NCBI RefSeq assembly: GCF_005876855.1
Contig: NZ_QLAE01000002.1
Span: 1 to 64,000, forward strand
Direction of reading: 5' to 3'
From: Stutzerimonas nosocomialis
GTDB taxonomy: Bacteria > Pseudomonadota > Gammaproteobacteria > Pseudomonadales > Pseudomonadaceae
DNA length: 64,000 nt
In this document: piece after piece, positions 50,961-60,586 of the stretch
How positions within the stretch are numbered: the stretch's first letter is position 1
Layout of the letters: the number at the start of each line of letters is the position of its first letter
Translations under genes and position numbers: made by a program
The notes under the pieces: model-generated
What the model saw: the letters and a program-made list of their open reading frames with translations, nothing else
Databases searched by the model: none
Told to the model about the DNA's origin: nothing

Positions 50961-51046
50961 GAATTTACTGTTGGTGCAACCGTTCGCACCGCTCTTCTTT
51001 GCCCTCCGTACCGGCAAGGAGCTGCGATGGTTGCCGGGAGACCCGA

Positions 51047-51763
51047 GTGAATATGCTGAACGACGCCACCCCCAAGCTGGCCGAACGACTGGCCAAGCGC
51101 CTGAGCACGGCGGTTCATGAAGGCCGGTTGACCGCCGGGACTCGGCTGCCTACCGAGCAGGCACTGTGCGAGCAGTACGGCGTGAGCCGCACGGTGGTGC
51201 GCGAGGCCATTTCGATGCTCAAGCGCGAGGGCATGCTCACCTCGCGCCAGGGCAGTGGCACCTTTGTCGTTCCCAACCCTTCGGTGGCGCTGCGTCTGTC
51301 GCCGCCGCAGGGCAACTTCGAGGCCGTGGTGGAAATTCTCGAGCTTCGCAGCGCCCTCGAGATCAAGGCCGCCGAGCTGGCTGCGGCGCGCCGCAGCAAC
51401 GCTCAGCTGCGGGCGATGCGCAATGCCTTGGCGGAACTCGACGAGGCGGTCGAGCGCGGCGAGGACGGGGTGCGCGAGGACCTCGCCTTCCACCGCTCGG
51501 TGGTCGCGGCCACGGGTAACCAGCACTTCCTCGAAACCATCGATTTCCTGCACCAACTGGTGCAGCAGGCCATCAGCGTGACCCGTCGCAACGAGGCGCG
51601 TAATACCCGCTACATGCACCAGGTCGATCGGGAACATCACGCACTGCTCGACGCGATCGCCGCCGGTGACAGCGAGGCGGCGCGACGCGCGGCCTCTGCC
51701 CACCTGCACAACGCCGAAGCCCGCCTGCGTGAAGCGCGAAGCGAGGCCGACATCTTCCTATAA
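51047..51763 (+). CDS. FadR-subfamily GntR regulator of the tetronate locus
   Basis: A 238-residue regulator. The winged helix (about residues 10-75) has the GTRLPTEQALCEQYGVSRTVVREAI pattern of GntR proteins, followed by an all-helical FCD ligand domain with the metal-binding type histidines in FHRS and DREHH. The GTG at 51047 has GGGAG at the ideal 7-bp distance, better than the ATG two codons later. It lies between denD and ltnD and is the natural repressor or activator of both arms. Confidence 0.88.
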   Translation: MNMLNDATPKLAERLAKRLSTAVHEGRLTAGTRLPTEQALCEQYGVSRTVVREAISMLKREGMLTSRQGSGTFVVPNPSVALRLSPPQGNFEAVVEILELRSALEIKAAELAAARRSNAQLRAMRNALAELDEAVERGEDGVREDLAFHRSVVAATGNQHFLETIDFLHQLVQQAISVTRRNEARNTRYMHQVDREHHALLDAIAAGDSEAARRAASAHLHNAEARLREARSEADIFL

Positions 51764-51785
51764 CAACCACAAGAGGATTAACCCG

Positions 51786-52694
51786 ATGACAGCGACTTCC
51801 AGCGTTGGCGTGATCGGCCTCGGCTCCATGGGCCTGGGCATGGCGCGTTCCCTGTTGCGAGCCGGGCTGCCGGTATGGGGCTACGACCTCCGCGAGGCGG
51901 TGTGCCGGGCCTTCGTCGCGGAGGGCGGCCAACCGGTCACCGCGCTGGCCGACAGCGCGGCGTCCAGCGACCTGCTGTTCATCGTGGTGGTCAACGCTGC
52001 GCAGACCGAGCAGTTGCTCTTCGGCGAGCAGGGCATCGCCATACACCTGCGCCCGGGCACCGTGGTGATCGCCTGCGCGACCATTTCCGCTACCGCCGCC
52101 CGGCGTCTTTCCGAGCGGCTGGCCGAACGGCAGGTGCTGATGCTCGATGCGCCGATCTCAGGGGGCGCGGTGCGCGCCGCCGCCGGCGAGCTGACGGTCA
52201 TGGCTTCGGGCCCTGCCGCCGCATTCGAACGGGCCGAAACGGCGCTCGGGGCGGTTGCCGCCAAGGTCTACCGCCTGGGTGACGAAGCCGGCCAGGGCTC
52301 GCAGATCAAGCTGGTCAACCAGTTGCTCGCCGGCGTGCACATCGCCGCCGCGGCAGAGGCCATGGCCTACGGCATACGCCAAGGCTGCGACCCGCAGGCG
52401 CTGTATGAGGTGATCAGCCACAGCGCCGGCAATTCCTGGATGTTCGAAAACCGTGTGCCGCACCTGCTGGCCGGCGATTACCAGCCGCGCTCGGCGGTGG
52501 ACATCTTCGTCAAGGACCTGGGGCTGGTGCTCGACAGCGCACAGGACGCCGTCTTCCCGCTGCCACTCACCGCCAGCGCGCACCAGATGTTCAAGCAGGC
52601 GTCGGCTGCCGGGCTCGGCCGCGAGGACGACATCGCCGTGGCGAAGATCTTTCCGGGCGTGCGCCTGCCCGCCGCTGCCAACGAGGAGATGTGA
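51786..52694 (+). CDS. ltnD: L-threonate dehydrogenase
   Basis: A 302-residue member of the 3-hydroxyisobutyrate dehydrogenase family. It shows the NAD-binding GLGSMGLGMA at the start, the substrate loop DAPISGGAVRAAAGELTVMASG (~120-140) and the catalytic lysine in QIKLVNQLLAG (~175). LtnD oxidises L-threonate at C2. The start at 51786 follows AAGAGGA; upstream the frame runs inside the regulator gene. A near-CA motif (AACAACCACAAG) lies before the ribosome binding site. Confidence 0.88.
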   Translation: MTATSSVGVIGLGSMGLGMARSLLRAGLPVWGYDLREAVCRAFVAEGGQPVTALADSAASSDLLFIVVVNAAQTEQLLFGEQGIAIHLRPGTVVIACATISATAARRLSERLAERQVLMLDAPISGGAVRAAAGELTVMASGPAAAFERAETALGAVAAKVYRLGDEAGQGSQIKLVNQLLAGVHIAAAAEAMAYGIRQGCDPQALYEVISHSAGNSWMFENRVPHLLAGDYQPRSAVDIFVKDLGLVLDSAQDAVFPLPLTASAHQMFKQASAAGLGREDDIAVAKIFPGVRLPAAANEEM

Positions 52695-52695
52695 C

Positions 52696-53967
52696 ATGCC
52701 CCTGATCGGATGTATCGCCGACGATTTCACCGGCGCGACCGACCTTGCCAGCATGCTGGTGCGCGGCGGCGCCCGCACCGTGCAGACCATCGGCGTGCCG
52801 CGCCGGCCGCTGGCGCTGGGCGAGGCCGATGCCCTGGTGGTGGCGCTCAAGTCGCGCAACCTGCCGCCGGCCGAGGCGGTCGCGCAGTCGCTGCAGGCCC
52901 TCGACTGGCTGCGTCGGCAGGGGTGCCGGCGGTTCTACTTCAAGTATTGCTCGACATTCGACTCCACCGCCGAAGGCAACATCGGCCCGGTCGCCGATGC
53001 GTTGCTCCAGGCCCTGGGCAGCGATTTCACCGTGGCCTGCCCGGCGTTTCCGGAAAACCGCCGCAGCGTCTTCAACGGGTACCTGTTCGCCAATGACGTG
53101 CCGCTCAACGAAAGCGGCATGCAGGACCATCCGCTCACGCCCATGCGTGACGCCAACCTGCTGCGTGTGCTGCAACCGCAGACCGCACACAGGGTCGGCC
53201 TGATCGACTACCGCACCCTGCGTGGCGGCGTCGAAGCGACCCGCCGGCGAATCGCCGCGCTGCGTGCCGAAGGTGTCGGCATCGCCATCAGCGACGCCAT
53301 CGACAATGAAGACCTGACGGTCCTCGGCGCCGCCTGCGCCGATCTGCCGCTGGTCACCGCGGGCTCCGGACTGGCGCTGGGCATGGCCCAGGACTGGCAG
53401 GCCAGGGGGCTGCTCACGGCCGGCGGCGAAGCCAGTCGGCTGGAGCCCGGCTGGGGTCGCCAGGCAATTCTCAGTGGTAGCTGTTCGCGGGCCACCCTCG
53501 GCCAGATCGAGCAGGCTGCGGCCGTGTATCCCGCGTTTCGCCTCGAGGCCGCCGAGCTGATGGCCCGTGGCGATGCCCTGGTCGCCGAGGCGCTGGCCTG
53601 GGCCGCCGAGCGGCAGGGGCCGATACTGATCTACGCCAGCAGCCCACCCGAGGACGTCCGCCGCGTGCAGCAGCAGTTCGGCGCCCAGCAGGTCGGCGAG
53701 CGCATCGAAGCGGCGCTGGCGACGATTGCACGCGAGCTGGTCGAACGGCAGGGCGTGGGCCGGCTGCTGGTGGCCGGCGGTGAAACCTCCGGTGCGGTGG
53801 TTGGCGCGCTGGGTATCGAGGGCTTGCGCATCGGGCCGAGCATCGATCCCGGCGTGCCCTGGACCCAGACGCTCGGCCAGTCCGGGCGGCCGCTGGCGCT
53901 GGCGCTCAAGTCCGGCAACTTTGGCAGCGCCGATTTCATGGTCAAGGCCTGGGAGATGCTCGCATGA
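52696..53967 (+). CDS. otnK: 3-oxo-tetronate 4-kinase (DUF1537 family)
   Basis: A 423-residue four-carbon acid-sugar kinase. The N-terminal domain opens with CIADDFTGATDLASML and the C-terminal nucleotide domain carries LLVAGGETSGAVV (~360). It phosphorylates 3-oxo-tetronate at O4, giving the substrate of OtnC. It starts directly after the ltnD stop (1 bp) and overlaps otnC by 4 bp. The long upstream open frame is antiphase ltnD and was removed. Confidence 0.92.
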   Translation: MPLIGCIADDFTGATDLASMLVRGGARTVQTIGVPRRPLALGEADALVVALKSRNLPPAEAVAQSLQALDWLRRQGCRRFYFKYCSTFDSTAEGNIGPVADALLQALGSDFTVACPAFPENRRSVFNGYLFANDVPLNESGMQDHPLTPMRDANLLRVLQPQTAHRVGLIDYRTLRGGVEATRRRIAALRAEGVGIAISDAIDNEDLTVLGAACADLPLVTAGSGLALGMAQDWQARGLLTAGGEASRLEPGWGRQAILSGSCSRATLGQIEQAAAVYPAFRLEAAELMARGDALVAEALAWAAERQGPILIYASSPPEDVRRVQQQFGAQQVGERIEAALATIARELVERQGVGRLLVAGGETSGAVVGALGIEGLRIGPSIDPGVPWTQTLGQSGRPLALALKSGNFGSADFMVKAWEMLA

Positions 53968-54605
53968 GCGAAGAAAGCGCATTGCGCGAGGAAATCGTCG
54001 AAATCGGCCGTTCGCTCTACCTGCGCGGGCTCAGTCCCGGCTCGTCGGGCAACATCAGCGCGCGCCTGGACGACGGCTGGCTGCTGACGCCGACCAACGC
54101 CTGCCTCGGGCGGCTGGACCCGGCCGATATCGCCAAGCTCGACTGGCAAGGCAACCACCTGGCCGGCAAACCGGCCTCCAAGGAGGCCTTCCTGCACCGA
54201 GCCGTCTATGAGGGGCGTGAAGACTCCGGCGCCATCGTGCACCTGCACTGCACCCACTCGGCGGCGGTGTCCTGCCTGGACTGCCTGGACGCGACGTCCT
54301 GCCTGCCACCGCTGACGCCCTATTTCGTCATGCGTGTCGGCAGGCTGCCGCTGATTCCCTATCACCGCCCCGGCGATCCGCAGCTGGGCGAGGCGATTCG
54401 CGGGCTGGTCGGGCAACACAGTTCGGTGCTGCTCGCCAATCACGGGCCGGTCGTCTCGGGCAAGACCCTGGAGGCGGCCACCTACGCCATCGAAGAACTC
54501 GAAGAAACCGCCAAGCTGTACCTGTTGCTGCGCCAGCAGCCGGTACGCCCGCTCGATGATGACCAGATCGAAGAACTGCGCCAGACCTTCGGCGCCCAAT
54601 GGTGA
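53964..54605 (+). CDS. otnC: 3-oxo-tetronate 4-phosphate decarboxylase (class II aldolase family)
   Basis: A 213-residue metal-dependent class II aldolase-fold enzyme. Metal ligands are visible in HLHCTHS (~93-99) and a later His in the ANHGPVVSGK segment (~155), with the acidic residue in SKEAFLH (~76). It decarboxylates 3-oxo-tetronate 4-phosphate to dihydroxyacetone phosphate, feeding glycolysis/gluconeogenesis. ATGA overlap with otnK. Confidence 0.9.
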   Translation: MSEESALREEIVEIGRSLYLRGLSPGSSGNISARLDDGWLLTPTNACLGRLDPADIAKLDWQGNHLAGKPASKEAFLHRAVYEGREDSGAIVHLHCTHSAAVSCLDCLDATSCLPPLTPYFVMRVGRLPLIPYHRPGDPQLGEAIRGLVGQHSSVLLANHGPVVSGKTLEAATYAIEELEETAKLYLLLRQQPVRPLDDDQIEELRQTFGAQW

Positions 54606-54611
54606 CTGCCC

Positions 54612-55388
54612 ATGCCACGATTCGCTGCCAACCTCAGCATGCTGTTCAACGATGCCCCTTTCCTGGAGCGCTTCGGCCGTGCCGCCGCCGCAGGCTTCAA
54701 GGGTGTGGAGTACCTGTTTCCCTATGATTTCGCACCGGCCGAGCTGGCCGGGCGGCTGGCCGAGCATGGCTTGAGCCAGGTGCTGTTCAACCTGCCGCCG
54801 GGTGATTTCGCCGCGGGCGAGCGGGGCATCGCGGCGCTGCCGGGGCGGGAGGCGGAGTTTCGCGAGAGCGTGGACCGCGCCGTCGAATACGCCCGCGCGC
54901 TGGATTGCCCGAGGCTGCACGCGATGGCGGGGCTGGTGAGCGACGAGCGCGAGCGTCCGCGGATGCGCGAGGTGTATCTGGAGAATCTGCGCTATGCCGC
55001 GCGGCGGCTGGCCGAGCACGACCTGACGCTGTTGATCGAGCCGATCAACAGCCGCTCGATGCCCGGCTATTTCATCAATTACCAGGCCGAGGGCCACGCG
55101 ATTCTGGCCGAGCTGGGCGAGCCGAACCTGCGGGTGCAACTGGACCTGTTCCACGCGCAGATCATGGAGGGCGACCTGGCCGCCTGCTTCAGGCGATTCC
55201 AGGCCGGTATCGGACACATCCAGATCGCCGGGGTGCCGGATCGCCACGAGCCGGACCTGGGCGAGGTGAACTACCCCTACCTGTTCGCCCTGCTCGACGA
55301 GGCCGGCTACGACGGCTGGATCGGCTGCGAGTACAACCCGCGGGACCTCACCGAGGACGGCCTGGGCTGGTTCGCGTCCTGGCGCTGA
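54612..55388 (+). CDS. otnI: 2-oxo-tetronate isomerase (hydroxypyruvate isomerase family)
   Basis: A 258-residue TIM-barrel sugar isomerase of the Hyi/OtnI family. The opening [18 protein letters not shown] and the metal-ligand segments LLIEPIN (~Glu143) and GCEYNP (~Glu240) are visible. It interconverts 2-oxo- and 3-oxo-tetronate between DenD/LtnD and OtnK. It starts 6 bp after otnC and ends the operon; no clear terminator separates it from the converging aguA gene 7 bp away. Confidence 0.9.
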   Translation: MPRFAANLSMLFNDAPFLERFGRAAAAGFKGVEYLFPYDFAPAELAGRLAEHGLSQVLFNLPPGDFAAGERGIAALPGREAEFRESVDRAVEYARALDCPRLHAMAGLVSDERERPRMREVYLENLRYAARRLAEHDLTLLIEPINSRSMPGYFINYQAEGHAILAELGEPNLRVQLDLFHAQIMEGDLAACFRRFQAGIGHIQIAGVPDRHEPDLGEVNYPYLFALLDEAGYDGWIGCEYNPRDLTEDGLGWFASWR

Positions 55389-55395
55389 GGCGCCG

Positions 55396-56496
55396 TCAGC
55401 GCGGCAACGGCTGCTGCTGGGTGATGCAGTGGATGTTGCCGCCGCCGAGCAGGATTTCCCGGCCCGGCACCATCACCACCTGGTGCTCGGGGAACACCTC
55501 GGCCAGGATGCGCTCGGCCTCGGCGTCCAGCGGGTCGCCGAACGCCGGCGCGATGATGCCGCCGTTGACGATCAGGAAGTTCACGTAGCTGCCGGCCAGG
55601 CGCACCGACGGGTCGCGTGGCTGGCTGCCGTCGAGCGCCACGACGCCGGCGCATTCCTCGGCGCTGGCATGCAGCGGGCCGGGGATCGGCATCCTGTGTA
55701 CGGTGATGGCCCGGCCCCGCGCGTCCCGTGCCTTCTCCAGCACGGCCATGGCCGCCTGGCAGCGTACGAAGTTGGGATCGGCCGGATCATCGGTCCAGGC
55801 CAGTAGCACTTCGCCCGGGCGGACGAAGCAGCAGAAGTTGTCGACGTGCCCGTCGGTCTCGTCGTTGTAGAGGCCGTGGGGCAGCCAGATGATGCTGTCG
55901 ACCGCCAGGTGCTCGCGCAGCACGTTTTCGATCTGCTCGCGGGACAGGTGCGGGTTGCGGTTGCGGTTGAGCAGGCATTCCTCGGTGGTGATCAGGGTGC
56001 CTTCGCCGTCGACGTGGATCGAGCCGCCCTCGAGCACGAAGCCCTCGGTGCGGTAGCGGTCGCAGCGCTCGATCTCGAGGATCTTCTGCGCCACCTCGTC
56101 GTCGCGCTGCCAGTCGGCGTAGAGCCCGCCGTCGAGGCCGCCCCACGCATTGAAGGTCCAGTCCACGCCACGCAGGCCGCCCTTGCCGTCGATGACGAAG
56201 GTCGGGCCGGTGTCGCGCACCCAGGCATCGTCGGTACTCATTTCCACCACGCGGATGCGTGCATCGTCCAGCGCCGCGCGGGCGACGTGATACTGCCCGG
56301 CGGTGGCGCAGACGGTGACCGGTTCGAAGCGGGCGATGGCGCGGGCTACCGCGGCGAAGGCGTCCTGCGCCGGCGCGCCGTTGTCACGCCAGTTGTCCGG
56401 GCGCTGCGGCCAGACCATCCAGGTCTGGCTGTGCGGGGCCCATTCGGCGGGCATGAAGTAACCGTCGGTGCGCGGCGTGGTGGTCAGGGTGGTCAT
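55396..56496 (-). CDS. aguA: Agmatine deiminase
   Basis: A 366-residue guanidino-group hydrolase that converts agmatine to N-carbamoylputrescine and ammonia. The catalytic cysteine lies in the C-terminal GGGNIHC motif (~357). Other signatures are [16 protein letters not shown] near the start, [13 protein letters not shown] (~95) and [13 protein letters not shown] (~155). ATG 56496 fits the family N-terminus better than the upstream ATG at 56583. It is transcribed after aguB from the AguR-controlled promoter. Confidence 0.95.
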   Translation of the reverse strand: MTTLTTTPRTDGYFMPAEWAPHSQTWMVWPQRPDNWRDNGAPAQDAFAAVARAIARFEPVTVCATAGQYHVARAALDDARIRVVEMSTDDAWVRDTGPTFVIDGKGGLRGVDWTFNAWGGLDGGLYADWQRDDEVAQKILEIERCDRYRTEGFVLEGGSIHVDGEGTLITTEECLLNRNRNPHLSREQIENVLREHLAVDSIIWLPHGLYNDETDGHVDNFCCFVRPGEVLLAWTDDPADPNFVRCQAAMAVLEKARDARGRAITVHRMPIPGPLHASAEECAGVVALDGSQPRDPSVRLAGSYVNFLIVNGGIIAPAFGDPLDAEAERILAEVFPEHQVVMVPGREILLGGGNIHCITQQQPLPR

Positions 56497-56601
56497 GGCG
56501 ATGTCCGTGTGGGGTGGAAGGCGGCGAGGGTCTTTTCCACCGACTGTTTGGCCTGGCGGTGGAAACGCTGCGCGGTTTTCCACCCTGCGACTGGCTGCGG
56601 C

Positions 56602-57483
56602 TCAGTTGGAGGGCAGCGAGCCATCCAGCGTGCGGATCGGGCTGTACAGGTTCGGCCGGCGGTCGCGGAACACGCCCCAGGCGCTGCGGATGTGCTCGAG
56701 CTGGTCGAGGTCGAACCGATGCACCAGAACGCCTTCGCTGGTCTCGTCCATTTCCTCGACCTTGGCGCCGAACTGGTCGGCGATGAACGACGAGCCGTAG
56801 AAGGTGATGTCGTAGCCGTCCTGCTCCTCGCGGCCGATGCGGTTGCTGGCGATCAACGGCATCAGGTTGGCGCCGGCATGGCCCTGCTGCACGCGCTGCC
56901 AGTGGTCGCGCGAGGTGATGGTCGAATCATGCGGCTCGCTGCCGATGGCGGTCGGGTAGAACAGGAGTTCGGCCCCCATCAGCGCCATGCTGCGGGCGGT
57001 CTCGGGGAACCACTGGTCCCAGCAGATCGCCACGCCGATCCTGGCGTAACGGGTGTTCCAGACCTTGAAGCCGGTGTCGCCCGGGTTGAAGTAGTACTTC
57101 TCGTGATAGCCGGGGCCGTCCGGGATGTGGCTCTTGCGGTAGACGCCGAGCAGCTTGCCGTCGGCATCGATGATGGCGATGGAGTTGAAGCGCGCGCGCC
57201 CCGACAGCTCGAAGAAGCTCACCGGCAGCACCACCTGCAGCTCGGCGGCGACTTTCTGGAAGTGCTGGATGGCCGGGTTCTCCTCGACCGGAGTGGCCAG
57301 CTGCAGGTATTCCGGGTTCGGCTTCTGGCAGAAGTAGGGGGTCTCGAACAGTTCCTGGATCAGGATGATCTGCGCGCCCTTGGCGGCCGCCTCGCGGACC
57401 AGCTTCTCGGCGTTGGCGATGTTCGCTTCGCGATCCCAGGAACAGGCCATCTGGGTGGCGGCAACGGTAACGATACGGGACAT
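56602..57483 (-). CDS. aguB: N-carbamoylputrescine amidase
   Basis: A 293-residue nitrilase-superfamily enzyme that hydrolyses N-carbamoylputrescine to putrescine, CO2 and ammonia. The Glu-Lys-Cys triad is visible in IQELFETPY (~43), YRKSHIPDGPGYHEKYYF (~120) and GVAICWDQWFPE (~157). It precedes aguA by 105 bp on the same strand. The product putrescine can be handled by the GabT2/KauB/GabD-type enzymes encoded elsewhere in the window. Confidence 0.95.
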   Translation of the reverse strand: MSRIVTVAATQMACSWDREANIANAEKLVREAAAKGAQIILIQELFETPYFCQKPNPEYLQLATPVEENPAIQHFQKVAAELQVVLPVSFFELSGRARFNSIAIIDADGKLLGVYRKSHIPDGPGYHEKYYFNPGDTGFKVWNTRYARIGVAICWDQWFPETARSMALMGAELLFYPTAIGSEPHDSTITSRDHWQRVQQGHAGANLMPLIASNRIGREEQDGYDITFYGSSFIADQFGAKVEEMDETSEGVLVHRFDLDQLEHIRSAWGVFRDRRPNLYSPIRTLDGSLPSN

Positions 57484-57593
57484 GGAAAACCTCGCGGATG
57501 CTGGCGGTTGCGGCCCGGGGTGGGCGCTGCGAAATTTATTCGATACTTATCCGGATTGAAAGCGCTATCTGTCGCATTGAAAGCCATTTGAAA

Positions 57594-57620
57594 ACTATAA
57601 GACCGATAAATATCGGTCAA
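57594..57620 (-). promoter_or_regulatory. aguBA promoter with AguR-type operator
   Basis: On the minus strand TTGACC (57620-57615) and TATAGT (57599-57594) are 15 bp apart. The perfect palindrome GACCGATA-TT-TATCGGTC (57618-57601) fills the spacer and overlaps the aguR stop codon. A bound TetR-type dimer would block RNA polymerase. AguR is the obvious candidate. Confidence 0.65.
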
Positions 57621-58273
57621 TCCGGAGGCGTTCGTTTGGGCAGGAAGGGTGGCAGGTAGAGGCCCAGGTAGGCGTCGAAGACCCGCATGCCTTCCTCGGC
57701 CATGCGCGGCGTGATGCTGCCGTGCAGGTGCACCGAGCGGGCGTAGACACGGTCGCCCAGCTCCATGGCCAGGGCGAACACATCGACGTCGCGGGGCAGC
57801 GCGGGCAGCTCGAAGTGCCGTTCAAAGAGGACCTGCATCAACCCGGCGAGTTCGATGTCGTGCTGGCGGTCGGCCTGGGTGACCTCGGCCAGGCCGTGCT
57901 GGGCGAGGATCAGCTGGCGGGCCGCGGCGTCGCCCTGGTAGATCGCCAGCATGCGCTGCTCGATCAGCCGCGAGAGGTCGTGCCAGCTGTCCAGGCTGCC
58001 GTGGTCCACCGGCTGCTGCAGGCTGGCGCGAAAGGCGGCGTGAACGTCGGCGGTGAGCGCTTCGAGCAGCGCCGGCACGCTGGCGAAGAAGTGGTAGACC
58101 GAGGAGGGCGGGATCGTCGCGCGCTCGGCCACGCTGTAGATCGACAGCCCGGCCACGCCCGCGTCGGCGAGCAGTTCGCGGGCGGCGGCAAGGATCTGTG
58201 CGATGCGCGCCTGGCTGCTGGCGCGTGGCTTGCGGCCCGAAGGGGTACGTGGAGGCGTGTCGGCTGTGGTCAT
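57617..58273 (-). CDS. aguR: AguR, TetR-family repressor of agmatine catabolism
   Basis: A 218-residue TetR-type regulator with the helix-turn-helix at about residues 22-68 (ILAAARELLADAG...IPPSSVYHFFASV). It precedes aguB and aguA as in P. aeruginosa, where AguR represses aguBA until agmatine or N-carbamoylputrescine is present. Its ATG overlaps the stop codon of an upstream LysR gene, an arrangement that links the two regulators in one transcript. The stop codon lies inside the candidate operator. Confidence 0.88.
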   Translation of the reverse strand: MTTADTPPRTPSGRKPRASSQARIAQILAAARELLADAGVAGLSIYSVAERATIPPSSVYHFFASVPALLEALTADVHAAFRASLQQPVDHGSLDSWHDLSRLIEQRMLAIYQGDAAARQLILAQHGLAEVTQADRQHDIELAGLMQVLFERHFELPALPRDVDVFALAMELGDRVYARSVHLHGSITPRMAEEGMRVFDAYLGLYLPPFLPKRTPPD

Positions 58274-59217
58274 GGGGCGCTATTGGATGCCAGCGCCGGG
58301 GCGGATGCAACGGGCGTCGCCGGCGTTTCGCCCGCCGGGGGCGACATCAGCAGGTCGCGGAAGGTCTTGACCAGCGGTTCGCGGCTGCGCCCGCGGCGGG
58401 TGAGCAGGGTGAACGGCGCCTGGTAGCCGAAGGTGGCCGGCAGCAGCACCTTGAGCCGACCCTGGTCGGCCCAGGTCTGCGCGTAATGCTCCGGCAGGTA
58501 GCCGATATAGGCGCCGGAGAGCACCAGGATCAGCTGCGCCTCCATGCTCTCCACCGTCGCCGCGCTGTCCTTGAAGCCGTGCCGCGCCAGCTCCGCCTGG
58601 CTCCAGTAGCCGCGCCCGACCATGCGCTGCTGGGTGATCAGGTCGGCGGGAATGCGCCGTTCGCCGAACAGCGGATGGCGGTCGCTGCAGTAGAGCCAGT
58701 GCTGCTCGCGGTAGAGCGGCTGGTAGATCAGCCCGCTCATGCGCGTATAGAAAGCGCCGATCGCCACGTCCAGCCGGTTCTCCAGCACCGCCAGCTGCAG
58801 CTCGTGGGGCCCCATCACCGACAGGCGCAGGTGCACCCCGGGGTTTTCCGCGCTGTAGGCGCCGAGCACGGCGGCCAGCGGCAGCGCCGGGTCGCTCACC
58901 GTGGAGTCGATGATGCCCAGCGACAGCGTGCCGCTGAGCTCGCCCTTGAGCGCGGCGGCGTAGCGTTCGAAGCTCTCCAGCTCGGCCAGCAGGCGCAGGC
59001 TTTCCTGGTAGAAGGACTCGCCCTTGGCGGTCAGCCGGAAGCCGCCACGGCCGCGGTGGCAGAGGCTGAAACCGAGCGTCGTCTCCAGCTGGCTCATGTA
59101 GGTGCTGATGGCCGAGGTGGACAGGTTGAGCGTCTGCTGCGCGGCGGCAAACCCCTGCTGGCGCACGACCGCGACGAAGATGCGCAGCAGCTTGATGTCC
59201 GGTTGGGCGTTGTTCAT
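58270..59217 (-). CDS. LysR-family transcriptional regulator
   Basis: A 315-residue LysR-type protein. The helix-turn-helix (about residues 8-65) includes [24 protein letters not shown] and the effector domain fills the rest. It overlaps aguR by 4 bp (ATGA) and is divergent from macA across 167 bp. It could regulate agu genes, the exporter, or an unlinked target; the sequence does not decide. Confidence 0.85.
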   Translation of the reverse strand: MNNAQPDIKLLRIFVAVVRQQGFAAAQQTLNLSTSAISTYMSQLETTLGFSLCHRGRGGFRLTAKGESFYQESLRLLAELESFERYAAALKGELSGTLSLGIIDSTVSDPALPLAAVLGAYSAENPGVHLRLSVMGPHELQLAVLENRLDVAIGAFYTRMSGLIYQPLYREQHWLYCSDRHPLFGERRIPADLITQQRMVGRGYWSQAELARHGFKDSAATVESMEAQLILVLSGAYIGYLPEHYAQTWADQGRLKVLLPATFGYQAPFTLLTRRGRSREPLVKTFRDLLMSPPAGETPATPVASAPALASNSAP

Positions 59218-59384
59218 GACGGCTCCTGAAGCGGGATCGGGGCAGTCTAAACCAGCGCGCTGTGACCGGTGCCTCGCGAACCCTGCGGGACTTTACCGAT
59301 TCATTACCTCGGGCTTACCCCGACCAAACGAAGCGCTTCCTATAGTGGCCGCACCTCTGTCATGCCGGCTGGAGTGCCCTTCGC

Positions 59385-60584
59385 ATGCCTCGTTCTACCC
59401 GTACCCGCCTGTTGTTCGCCGTTGCCCTGGCCGTCGTCGCCGGCGGCGGCTACTTCGCCTACACGACCTTCTACCCCGGTCCGACCCAGAGCCGCCTGCT
59501 CACCGCCGAGGTGCTGCCGCGCAACATCGAGCAGAGCGTGATCGCCACCGGCACCCTCGAAGCCTTCGAACAGGTGAGCGTCGGTGCCCAGGTCTCCGGG
59601 CAGATCAAGACCCTGGCGGTCGCGATCGGCGACACGGTGAACAAGGGCGACCTGATCGCCGAGATCGACTCGCTGACCCAGCAGAACGCCCTGAAGAACG
59701 CGCGGGCGGCGCTGGCCAACGTCAAGGCCCAGCGCGCGGCCAAGGTGGCGGCGCTCAAGCAGGCGCAGCTGGCCTTCGACCGGCAGAAGCGCATGCTCGA
59801 GCAGCAGGCCAGTGCCCGCGAGGACTTCGAGGCGGCCGAGGCCACGCTGGCCACCGGCAAGGCGGAAATCGCCGCCCTCGACGCGCAGATCGAGCAGGCG
59901 CAGATCCAGGTCTCCACCGCCGAACTCGACCTCGGTTACACCCGCATCGTGGCGCCCATCGACGGCACCGTCGTCGGCGTGCTGGTCAAGGAGGGCCAGA
60001 CGGTCAACTCCGCGCAGTCGGCGCCGACCCTGGTGAAGCTCGCCCAGCTCGACCGGATGACGGTCAAGGCGGAAATCTCCGAAGCCGACGTGGTGCGCGT
60101 GGCGCCTGGCCAGCCGGTCTACTTCACCACCCTCGGCGAACCGGACAGGCGCTACCGTGCCACGCTGCGCAGCGTCGAGCCGGCGCCCACCTCGATCAAC
60201 ACCGAGGACAGCGCCAGCAGCGCCACGAGCAGCAGCACGGCGATCTACTACAACGGCGTGTTCGACGTGCCCAACGAGGAGGGCAGGCTGCGCATCTCCA
60301 TGACGGCCGAGGTGTACATCGTGCTGGCCCAGGCGCGCGGGGTGCCGACCATTCCGGTCGCCGCCCTGGGTCGCCCGGCCCGCGACGGCAGCTACAGCGT
60401 GCAGGTGCTGCAGGACGATGGCCGCATCGTCGAGCGCAGCATTCGCACGGGGCTGGAAGACAGCCTCAACGTCGAGGTCACCGAGGGCCTGTCGCTGAAC
60501 GAGCGCATCGTGCTCGGCGACTCTTCCCAGGCCAGCGCGAGCCCCGTCCCGGGCCGTCGCGGCCCGCCGGGCATGAGGCTTTGA
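59385..60584 (+). CDS. macA: MacA-type periplasmic adaptor of a tripartite efflux pump
   Basis: A 399-residue membrane-fusion protein. One N-terminal anchor (~8-26), a biotinyl-lipoyl-like domain ([13 protein letters not shown]...), a long coiled-coil hairpin (~100-175, Ala/Gln/Lys-rich) and C-terminal beta-barrel domains. It would link MacB in the inner membrane to the outer-membrane channel encoded two genes on. A Ser-rich loop ([10 protein letters not shown], ~275) is a small oddity. The set also resembles PvdRT-OpmQ, but no siderophore genes are nearby. GGAG lies 10 bp before the ATG. Confidence 0.88.
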   Translation: MPRSTRTRLLFAVALAVVAGGGYFAYTTFYPGPTQSRLLTAEVLPRNIEQSVIATGTLEAFEQVSVGAQVSGQIKTLAVAIGDTVNKGDLIAEIDSLTQQNALKNARAALANVKAQRAAKVAALKQAQLAFDRQKRMLEQQASAREDFEAAEATLATGKAEIAALDAQIEQAQIQVSTAELDLGYTRIVAPIDGTVVGVLVKEGQTVNSAQSAPTLVKLAQLDRMTVKAEISEADVVRVAPGQPVYFTTLGEPDRRYRATLRSVEPAPTSINTEDSASSATSSSTAIYYNGVFDVPNEEGRLRISMTAEVYIVLAQARGVPTIPVAALGRPARDGSYSVQVLQDDGRIVERSIRTGLEDSLNVEVTEGLSLNERIVLGDSSQASASPVPGRRGPPGMRL

Positions 60585-60586
60585 GC

